From NCBI GenBank assembly GCA_011052285.1, contig DRJH01000144.1, positions 1 through 5,091 of the forward strand: DNA of 5,091 bases. Reading direction: 5' to 3'. This DNA comes from Gammaproteobacteria bacterium (GTDB taxonomy: Bacteria > Pseudomonadota > Gammaproteobacteria > Arenicellales > DRJH01). Shown piece after piece: positions 1 through 5,091 of the stretch. The notes beneath the pieces are model-generated. The model was not told where the DNA came from, did not search any database, and saw only the letters and a program-made list of their open reading frames with translations. Both the position numbers and the translations under genes were made by a program. Numbering within the stretch: position 1 is the first letter of the stretch; the number at the start of each line of letters is the position of its first letter.

Positions 1-589
1 ACTTACTGGCTGCCCGGGCATATCCCCAGGCTACGGCATCGTGACGGGCAATCCCACCTCTAGCTTGGTAGGAGGCACCCAGAATCGGATAGCGTGCGTG
101 TTCAGAAACATTCAACAAGGGGATCCGTTCACGCAACTCTTGCGCAGAAACGACCTCGGCATCGATACCGCCGAGATAGTTGGCATTCACCCGACGTTCG
201 ATATCCCGCATGTCCTGCAGCGTATGGCCCAAGTTGTAGACACCACGCTGACTCAACAAAACGTTAAAGTTCAAACTATCGGTCAGACTCTCCCACATCC
301 GCATGGAATGCTCGAATAACCTGGATGACTCATCCCGCAGATAATTAGAGCGTAAAATCGTCGTATTACGTGCGGTGTTACCACCACCGATATAGCCCTT
401 TTCCAGGACTGCAATATTACTTTTACCATGTTCACTAGCCAGATAAAATGCAGTAGCCAAGCCATGACCACCACCACCAACGATGATGATATCGTAAGCC
501 GATTCAGGCTTCGGATTGGTCCAGGCTTGCGGCCAGTTGCGGTGGCCTGAAAGACCTTGCCGAAATAGCGAAAGCAGTGAATATTTCAT
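1..589 (-). CDS. soxB: Sarcosine oxidase beta subunit (SoxB), N-terminal half, cut by the left window edge
   Basis: Beta subunit of heterotetrameric sarcosine oxidase, the cytoplasmic flavoenzyme that demethylates sarcosine to glycine, making H2O2 and, with folate, 5,10-methylene-THF. The frame is open from the ATG at 589-587 to the left edge, giving 196 codons against roughly 405-420 residues for the family, so the C-terminal half lies outside. Seen in the translation: the characteristic start MKYSLLSLFRQGLSGHRNW, then YDIIIVGGGGHGLATAFYLA (residues 32-51), a Rossmann FAD-binding turn with Gly38-Gly43, Glu63 ending the second beta strand, and GYIGGGNTARNTTILRSNY (65-83). His183 in GGIARHDAVAWGYARA fits the histidine that carries covalent FMN in this family (knowledge recalled, alignment not run). 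GGAG lies 5 nt before the ATG. It follows the BetI-like regulator on the same strand after 121 bp. The other subunits (soxD, soxA, soxG) would be expected downstream, out of view. Confidence 0.93.
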   Translation of the reverse strand, partial: MKYSLLSLFRQGLSGHRNWPQAWTNPKPESAYDIIIVGGGGHGLATAFYLASEHGKSNIAVLEKGYIGGGNTARNTTILRSNYLRDESSRLFEHSMRMWESLTDSLNFNVLLSQRGVYNLGHTLQDMRDIERRVNANYLGGIDAEVVSAQELRERIPLLNVSEHARYPILGASYQARGGIARHDAVAWGYARAASK

Positions 590-594
590 GCTCA

Positions 595-598
595 CTCC
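595..598 (-). promoter_or_regulatory. Ribosome binding site of soxB
   Basis: GGAG on the minus strand, 5 nt upstream of the soxB ATG. It supports this start, as does the family-typical N-terminus MKYSLLS. Confidence 0.7.
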
Positions 599-652
599 AA
601 AGAAAAATGGAAGAGAAATGGATCTGAAAAACAGGCAAAGCTGACAGGGCGG

Positions 653-658
653 ATTGTA
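653..658 (-). promoter_or_regulatory. Possible -10 element for soxB
   Basis: On the minus strand the sequence reads TACAAT, five of six matches to the sigma-70 -10 consensus, about 64 nt upstream of the soxB ATG. I see no good -35 hexamer at 16-18 nt spacing, so it would need an activator or may be chance. It suggests that soxB may have its own promoter instead of relying only on readthrough from the regulator gene. Confidence 0.3.
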
Positions 659-710
659 TACCGCTAAGGCAATCACCACCACAGCGGCAAGTTCAGAAAT
701 GCTGTGTTGA

Positions 711-1340
711 TCAATCCAATTGACAGCCTCCTAACGCCTGGTCGATATAGCGGTGAGTTCGGCGTACACAAGCCGCAGCATCCATACTTTCTACCGCCAT
801 AGATTCTATCCAGTAGCCATGGATTAACGACAAGAGATTACTGGCATGCTGGCATGCCGTGTTCGGGGGTAGCAACATTTTAAAATCAAAAAGAATATTA
901 TGATAGAAACGGATATTGTATGCCTTCAACAAGCGCTTAACTGCGCGATCATACATGGCATTGGCCCAGAACTGTGGCCAGACACGCGCAGTTTCGGCAG
1001 TAACTTCCGGGTTGGAGAAATTTGCCACAATCATGGCTTTCAAGCGTGCTGCCGGATCCTGAGGATGCTGACGTCGTGCTGCCATAATCGCTGCCCGCTG
1101 CCCAACAATCAAATACACATAGGAAACATAAACCAACCGGTCCTTGGTGTCGAAGTAGTGGTGAATGATCCCGGTTGAAACGTGAGCGTCGTCACTGATC
1201 GATTTGGTGGTCACATTAGCCAAGCCATCAGAGGAGATTTTCTCTAACGTGGCATGGACCAGCTGTTCCGGGATAGGACTGTGGCCACGGCGACTGCGTT
1301 GCTCGGCTTTTCTTTTACGGCTACTGCGATGGCTTTTCAT
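711..1340 (-). CDS. BetI-like TetR-family transcriptional repressor
   Basis: A 209-residue one-component repressor. Residues about 24-70 form a TetR-type DNA-binding domain; the recognition helix and following turn, VSTGIIHHYFDTKDRLV (54-70), closely resemble the BetI segment (VSNGIISHYFQDK, from memory). The C-terminal half also follows the BetI pattern: a W-x-x-FW motif at residues 121-125 and a late LIHGYW segment like BetI's LIDGLW. BetI senses choline and represses betaine synthesis genes in E. coli; here the neighbours are dimethylglycine and sarcosine demethylation genes, so the ligand may be betaine, dimethylglycine or sarcosine instead (inference). The first 18 residues hold nine Lys/Arg, an unusual basic tail ahead of the helix-turn-helix. 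GGAAGA lies 3 nt before the ATG, and no other Met occurs before residue 86, so the start is well supported. It is divergent from the dehydrogenase across 183 bp and is probably autoregulated through the palindrome at 1395-1412. Confidence 0.88.
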   Translation of the reverse strand: MKSHRSSRKRKAEQRSRRGHSPIPEQLVHATLEKISSDGLANVTTKSISDDAHVSTGIIHHYFDTKDRLVYVSYVYLIVGQRAAIMAARRQHPQDPAARLKAMIVANFSNPEVTAETARVWPQFWANAMYDRAVKRLLKAYNIRFYHNILFDFKMLLPPNTACQHASNLLSLIHGYWIESMAVESMDAAACVRRTHRYIDQALGGCQLD

Positions 1341-1343
1341 TGA

Positions 1344-1349
1344 TCTTCC
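1344..1349 (-). promoter_or_regulatory. Ribosome binding site of the BetI-like regulator
   Basis: GGAAGA on the minus strand, 3 nt before the ATG at 1340-1338 (the GGA core is 6 nt away). It supports the start that includes the basic N-terminal tail. Confidence 0.6.
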
Positions 1350-1379
1350 ACAAGCGGGGTAGTCTCCCCATAGTCGCCT

Positions 1380-1409
1380 GTTGTATCATGTCCTTGATTG
1401 AACAGTCAA
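1380..1409 (-). promoter_or_regulatory. Candidate sigma-70 promoter of the BetI-like regulator
   Basis: On the minus strand: TTGACT (plus positions 1404-1409, 5/6 to the -35 consensus), an 18-nt spacer, then TACAAC (1380-1385, 4/6 to the -10 consensus). Transcription would begin near 1373, leaving a leader of about 33 nt before the regulator ATG. The -35 hexamer lies inside the palindrome at 1395-1412, an arrangement expected for autorepression. Confidence 0.5.
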
Positions 1410-1412
1410 TCA
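1395..1412. promoter_or_regulatory. Perfect palindrome, candidate operator for the BetI-like repressor
   Basis: TGATTGA (1395-1401) and TCAATCA (1406-1412) are exact reverse complements separated by ACAG. The inner ATTGA...TCAAT arms resemble the BetI box as I remember it from enterobacteria (ATTGA-type half-sites around a 4-bp centre). It sits in the divergent intergenic region and covers the -35 of the regulator's candidate promoter. Size and symmetry suit a TetR dimer; binding itself is inferred. Confidence 0.65.
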
Positions 1413-1460
1413 TCTATCCTGATTTGCCGCTGCACAAGCCAATAAAGTAGTCCCATTATT

Positions 1461-1486
1461 TCGGTTGCTGACAGTCACCGACAACC
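1461..1486. repeat. Imperfect dyad upstream of the dehydrogenase gene
   Basis: Nested inverted elements: TCGGT (1461-1465) with ACCGA (1477-1481), GGTTG (1463-1467) with CAACC (1482-1486), and a central TGA-CAG-TCA (1469-1477). The three sets do not share one centre, so this is not a clean hairpin. The core TGACAGTCA resembles TGAACAGTCA at the centre of the palindrome at 1395-1412. It may be a second, weaker operator near the dehydrogenase promoter, or chance. Confidence 0.3.
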
Positions 1487-1509
1487 TTACAGTTCACGTC
1501 TTGTTTTCC

Positions 1510-1515
1510 GGGAGA
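1510..1515 (+). promoter_or_regulatory. Ribosome binding site of the dehydrogenase gene
   Basis: GGGAGA, 8 nt before the ATG at 1524. It supports this start, which places the FAD-binding glycine motif at residues 11-16, close to the N-terminus as usual for bacterial members without a targeting peptide. Confidence 0.65.
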
Positions 1516-1523
1516 CACACTAT

Positions 1524-4037
1524 ATGGAATCCAAAGCAAAAGTAGTCGTAATCGGCGGTGGTGTCGCCGGTGCAAGTACCCTCTATCATCTGGCAAAAAA
1601 AGGCTGGACTGATGTGGTGCTGATCGAACGCAAGGAATTGACTTCCGGTTCTACCTGGCATGCGGCCGGCTTGCTGCCTTTATTCAATATGAGCTATTCA
1701 GTCAGCAAGCTGCATCAGTATTCGGTCGATTTGTACCAGAGCCTGGAACAGGAAACCGGGCAGGACGTAGGCTTTAAGAAAGTCTCCAATATTCGCCTGG
1801 CCAATTGTGAATACCGTATGGATGAATATCGTTATTACGCCGGAGTGGCAAAAACGGTCGGTGTTAATGTGAAATTTCTCAGCCCCGAACAAGTTAAAGA
1901 GATCTGGCCATTGTGCAATACCGATGGCATTATCGGCGCAATTCAGCATCCTGATGACGGCTATATCCAACCAGCTGATGTGACCCAAGCCATGGCCAAG
2001 GGAGCCAGGGCTTGTGGTGCCAAAATCTACCGCTACACCACGGTCACCCATATCGAACAACAGGCTGACAGGCAATGGCGGGTTACTACGGATAAAGGTG
2101 ACATTCTTTGTGAACACGTGGTCTCCTGTTCAGGCAACTTTGCTCGTCAAATGGGCCAAATGGTGGGCCTGGATACCCCGGTAATCCCGGTTCAACATCA
2201 ATTTATTGTTACCGAACCACACCCGGATATTGTTCGACGCCACCGGCAAGGTAAGCCGGAAATGGGGGTTCTCAGAGAACCCGATAGTAGCTGGTATCTG
2301 CGTGAAGAGGCGGGTGGCCTGCTGCTGGGTCCCTACGAAGCCGGCGCCCCCTGCTGCTATGTCGATGGCCCATCAAAAGAATGTGAATACGAGTTGTTCA
2401 ATGAAGACCTGGACCGATTGATGCCACATATCGAAGCCTGTATCGAACGGGTGCCGGCATTTGGTGAGGTGGGTGTGAAGAAGGTCTATAACGGAGCCAT
2501 CACCTACACTCCCGATGGCAATCCCATTGTCGGCCCGGCCCCGGGGCTGAACAATTACTGGCTTAATGAAGGGCACAGTTTCGGTATTACCGCCGCTGGT
2601 GGTGCCGGCTGGCAGCTGGCAGAATGGATCGTCGATGGTGAGCCAAGTGTGGACATGATGGGTGCGGATCCACGACGCTTCGGCCCCTACGCCGCACGTG
2701 GCTTTTTAAAGGAGAAAAATGAAGAGACCTATGCCAATGTTTTTTCCATCCACTATCCCAACGAGGAGCGGCCGGCTTGTCGGCCGCTGAAAACCGCTCC
2801 CTGTTATGATCGCATGAAGGCCCTCGGTGCAGTATTTGGCACAGTCTATGGCTGGGAACGTCCAAACTGGTTTGCTCCAACCGATTACACGCTGAGTGAA
2901 GAAGACTTGCAGCCCGCTGATGTCCTGCTCAATGAAAATCACTCTGCACCACTGGAAGATGGGCGTATCGTGGAGAAGCTCTCTTTCCGGAGAAGCAATG
3001 ATTTTGCTTTTGTCGGCCAGGAATGCCGGCATGTCAGTGACCAAGTTGGGATCCTGGATATGACGGCATTCAGCAAGTTCGAGGTCAGTGGGGTGGGAGC
3101 CGCCAACTGGCTCAACTGCCTCGTGGCCAACCGTATCCCCAAAGCCGTGGGACGTATCGGCCTGTGTCACATGTTGTCTCAAAATGGTGGCGTACGGGCC
3201 GAATTTACCATCTACAAAACCGGCCCCCAAAGCTACTACCTGGTTTCTGCCGGAGCGCTGGAAGCCCATGACTACGATTATCTATGTAAACTCAAGCCCG
3301 CCGATGGCAGTGTTGAGCTACACAAAGTCACCAGCCAATACGGTGTGCTGGTGATTGCAGGGCCAAAATCCCGTGCTTTGCTGCAAAAGCTTACCGATAC
3401 CGACCTGTCCAATGCCAACTTCAAGTGGCTGACCGGCAAACCCATCAGCGTTGGTTATGCCACCAGCCAGGCGCTACGTGTCAACTACATCGGCGAGCTG
3501 GGCTGGGAGCTGCACCACCCGATTGAAATGCAGAACTATATCTTTGATCAGGTGATGGCGGCAGGCAAAGAATTTGACATTAAGCCATTTGGTATTCGGG
3601 CCATGGACTCGTTGCGCCTGGAAAAATCCTATCGATTGATACCACGGGAGATGTCGATTGAATACTCCGCCCTGGAATCCGGATTGGATCGCTTCGTGAA
3701 ACTGGACAAGGACCATGATTTTATCGGCAAACCGGCCTTGATCGAATGGCAGCAACGTGGCTTTGAAAACACCTTCGTAACCATGGAAGTCCAAGATATT
3801 GATGAGGTCGATGCACGTGGTTCGGAAGCCTTGTATATGAATGGGCGGGTCGTCGGCCGTGCAACTTCGGGCGGTTTCGGACACCGGATCCAGAAGTCAC
3901 TAGCGTTGGGATTGGTCAAAACACCCTATGCCGGAATCGGAACTGAGCTGGAAATCGAAATTCTCGGTCAGCTTCATCGTGCCACCGTGATTGCTGAATC
4001 CCCCTTCGATCCGGACAATACCCGATTGCGAGCCTAG
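1524..4037 (+). CDS. Dimethylglycine/sarcosine dehydrogenase-family flavoprotein with folate-binding GcvT-like domain
   Basis: An 837-residue cytoplasmic enzyme predicted to demethylate N,N-dimethylglycine (or sarcosine), transferring the methyl carbon to tetrahydrofolate as 5,10-methylene-THF. Domain order: FAD-dependent oxidoreductase (DAO) about residues 5-365, with VVVIGGGVAGASTLYHLA (7-24) as the dinucleotide-binding turn, Glu35 at the end of the second strand, and GHSFGITAAGGAG (350-362) closing the FAD site; FAO_M linker about 368-425, with a conserved-looking connector through WERPNWFAP; GcvT aminomethyltransferase-like domain about 455-710, including GIRAMDSLRLEKSYR (690-704); and a C-terminal GcvT barrel to the end. 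His46 in LTSGSTWHAAGL matches the histidine carrying covalent FAD in mammalian dimethylglycine dehydrogenase. Length fits the family (about 810-860). Glu560 occupies the position where GcvT proteins have the folate-side Asp. Dimethylglycine is favoured over sarcosine because sarcosine oxidase is encoded beside it; sequence alone does not decide. The electron acceptor (ETF or oxygen) is not evident. Confidence 0.9.
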   Translation: MESKAKVVVIGGGVAGASTLYHLAKKGWTDVVLIERKELTSGSTWHAAGLLPLFNMSYSVSKLHQYSVDLYQSLEQETGQDVGFKKVSNIRLANCEYRMDEYRYYAGVAKTVGVNVKFLSPEQVKEIWPLCNTDGIIGAIQHPDDGYIQPADVTQAMAKGARACGAKIYRYTTVTHIEQQADRQWRVTTDKGDILCEHVVSCSGNFARQMGQMVGLDTPVIPVQHQFIVTEPHPDIVRRHRQGKPEMGVLREPDSSWYLREEAGGLLLGPYEAGAPCCYVDGPSKECEYELFNEDLDRLMPHIEACIERVPAFGEVGVKKVYNGAITYTPDGNPIVGPAPGLNNYWLNEGHSFGITAAGGAGWQLAEWIVDGEPSVDMMGADPRRFGPYAARGFLKEKNEETYANVFSIHYPNEERPACRPLKTAPCYDRMKALGAVFGTVYGWERPNWFAPTDYTLSEEDLQPADVLLNENHSAPLEDGRIVEKLSFRRSNDFAFVGQECRHVSDQVGILDMTAFSKFEVSGVGAANWLNCLVANRIPKAVGRIGLCHMLSQNGGVRAEFTIYKTGPQSYYLVSAGALEAHDYDYLCKLKPADGSVELHKVTSQYGVLVIAGPKSRALLQKLTDTDLSNANFKWLTGKPISVGYATSQALRVNYIGELGWELHHPIEMQNYIFDQVMAAGKEFDIKPFGIRAMDSLRLEKSYRLIPREMSIEYSALESGLDRFVKLDKDHDFIGKPALIEWQQRGFENTFVTMEVQDIDEVDARGSEALYMNGRVVGRATSGGFGHRIQKSLALGLVKTPYAGIGTELEIEILGQLHRATVIAESPFDPDNTRLRA

Positions 4038-4084
4038 GAGGCTGTCCTGATAGGTATTGACCTGTAAACCATAGAAATCCGGTT

Positions 4085-5091
4085 TTATTGATTGTCCGGG
4101 TTACGACTGGCCCGGGATCCTGCGATCGAACGAGATAATAGGATGACCGGTATCAAACCGACCAGCATAATCGCCAGGGCAGGCAGGGCAGCCTCAGGCA
4201 GGCGCTCATCGGAAGCCATTTCATATGCTCGCACGGCCAGGGTATTGAAGTTGAATGGTCGCAGCACCAGTGTCGCCGGTAACTCCTTGAGTACATCGAC
4301 AAAAACCAGCAAACCGGCGGTCAGCAGGCTGGTACGCAGAATCGGGATATGGATCTTGCGTAGTACCTCCAACGGGCGATACCCCAGGGAACGTGCACTA
4401 TCATCCATTCCGGGGCGAATAGTCGCCAGACCGGATTCCACTGCCTGCAAGGCAACCGCCAGAAAACGCACTGACAAGGCAAATAACAAAGCGAACAGCG
4501 TACCACTGAGCAATAGGCCGCTGGATATCCCGAAGTGGTTGCGCAACCAACTGTCCAGAGCATTATCAAATGCTGCCAGCGGCAAACTCACCCCGACCGC
4601 GATGACGGTACCGGGGATGGCATAACCCAGACCTGCCATTTTTACCGCCGCACTTACCAAGCGGGTTGGTACCAGCCGACGGGCATAAGCCAGCAATAAC
4701 GCCAACAGCACGACCAATACCGAGGTGCTTACTGCCAACACCACACTGTGCCAGATCAGGCGCGGTAATGTTGGGTCCAGTCCTTCGCTGACCACCTCCA
4801 CGGCCCACACAGTCAGCTGCAACGCCGGCAGCGCAAATCCGAAAATGACAGGTGCAGCACAAGCCAGCAGTGCCAGCCACCCCCTGGAGCCCGATAATAG
4901 ATAACGTGGTAGGGGACGGGATCTACCCTCGGCATGATGAAAGCGGGCTTTGCGCCGCGACCAACTTTCCAGCATAATCAGCAGCATTACGACCGTCATC
5001 AGCAGGGCCGCCAACTGTGCTGCAGCGGCAGGCTTACCAAGACCGAACCAGGTACGGAAGATCCCGGTTGTGAAGGTGGCCACACCGAAAT
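4085..5091 (-). CDS. fbpB: Ferric iron ABC transporter permease (FbpB/SfuB type), C-terminal part, cut by the right window edge
   Basis: Inner-membrane permease of a Fe(III) ABC importer, which takes iron from a periplasmic FbpA-type binding protein, driven by an FbpC-type ATPase. The frame stays open to the right edge. The GTG at 5083 is an internal Val, not a start: the codons before it read Phe-Gly, giving FGVATFTTGIFRTWFGLG, a segment found in the middle of FbpB proteins. About 335 of the usual 500-560 residues are therefore present: the end of the first permease half, the linker, and the whole second BPD_transp_1 domain. Numbering from that Val, hydrophobic segments lie near 19-38, 69-94, 108-135, 145-172, 190-215, 253-275 and 298-317. 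ARSLGYRPLEVLRKIHIP is the EAA-type loop that docks the ATPase, and VLKELPATLVLRPFNFNTLA is typical of FbpB. It converges on the dehydrogenase with a 47-bp gap. No functional link to glycine betaine catabolism is evident. Confidence 0.92.
   Translation of the reverse strand, partial: FGVATFTTGIFRTWFGLGKPAAAAQLAALLMTVVMLLIMLESWSRRKARFHHAEGRSRPLPRYLLSGSRGWLALLACAAPVIFGFALPALQLTVWAVEVVSEGLDPTLPRLIWHSVVLAVSTSVLVVLLALLLAYARRLVPTRLVSAAVKMAGLGYAIPGTVIAVGVSLPLAAFDNALDSWLRNHFGISSGLLLSGTLFALLFALSVRFLAVALQAVESGLATIRPGMDDSARSLGYRPLEVLRKIHIPILRTSLLTAGLLVFVDVLKELPATLVLRPFNFNTLAVRAYEMASDERLPEAALPALAIMLVGLIPVILLSRSIAGSRASRNPDNQ

Noticed and set aside
41..319. 92-codon plus-strand open frame
   Set aside because: Lies antisense to the clearly recognisable soxB reading frame; its translation shows no family resemblance.
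661..687. CCGCT...AGCGG inverted repeat after the regulator stop codon as a terminator
   Set aside because: A 5-bp stem with a 17-nt loop and no T-run on the minus strand; too weak to call.
1394..1420. TTGATT-N15-TATCCT as a plus-strand promoter for the dehydrogenase
   Set aside because: Short spacer and modest hexamer matches; no better plus-strand promoter was found, so none is annotated.
2706..3269. 187-codon minus-strand open frame, and other long antisense frames inside 1524-4037
   Set aside because: Shadows of the dehydrogenase gene, whose reading frame is continuous and carries recognisable domains throughout.
4036..4063. Two short inverted repeats in the convergent gap (AGGA...TCCT at 4036-4048 and AGGT...ACCT at 4052-4063) as a bidirectional terminator
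   Set aside because: The stems are only 4 bp, and neither has the GC-rich stem plus T-run expected of an intrinsic terminator.
4092..4625. 177-codon plus-strand open frame
   Set aside because: Antisense to the FbpB-type permease, whose frame has membrane segments and the EAA loop; the antisense product is low-complexity and rich in Arg and Ser.
5081..5083. GTG as the true start of the permease
   Set aside because: The upstream codons continue the family sequence (Phe-Gly before this Val), and the remaining length is well short of the family, so the gene simply runs off the window.

Overview
The window appears to be an ordinary chromosomal piece of a proteobacterium, most likely a marine or halophilic gammaproteobacterium. 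That placement is inferred from protein resemblance and moderate GC content, not from any marker gene. There are no RNA genes, CRISPR arrays, insertion sequences or phage-like genes. The theme is methylated glycine catabolism: N,N-dimethylglycine to sarcosine to glycine, the lower part of glycine betaine degradation.

Layout, left to right. (1) Positions 1-589, minus strand: the N-terminal half of soxB, the beta subunit of heterotetrameric sarcosine oxidase, which runs off the left edge. (2) 590-710: a 121-bp leader holding the soxB ribosome binding site and a possible -10 element. (3) 711-1340, minus strand: a complete BetI-like TetR-family repressor. (4) 1341-1523: a divergent control region with a perfect 7+7 bp palindrome that overlaps the best promoter for the repressor, plus a looser second dyad nearer the next gene. 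(5) 1524-4037, plus strand: a complete 837-residue dimethylglycine/sarcosine dehydrogenase-family flavoprotein fused to a folate-binding GcvT-like domain. (6) 4038-4084: a short convergent gap. (7) 4085-5091, minus strand: the C-terminal part of an FbpB-type ferric iron ABC transporter permease, which runs off the right edge.

How the parts probably work together (inference): the 837-residue enzyme oxidatively demethylates dimethylglycine, passing the one-carbon unit to tetrahydrofolate. The sarcosine formed is demethylated to glycine by the sarcosine oxidase complex, whose beta subunit starts here and whose other subunits would lie beyond the left edge. The BetI-like repressor lies between the two enzymes and probably controls itself and one or both of them through the palindrome at 1395-1412. 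The iron permease is convergent with the dehydrogenase and is probably an unrelated neighbour. I found no clear evidence of a previously undescribed system. The most checkable novelty is the operator arrangement and what ligand the BetI-like protein senses.
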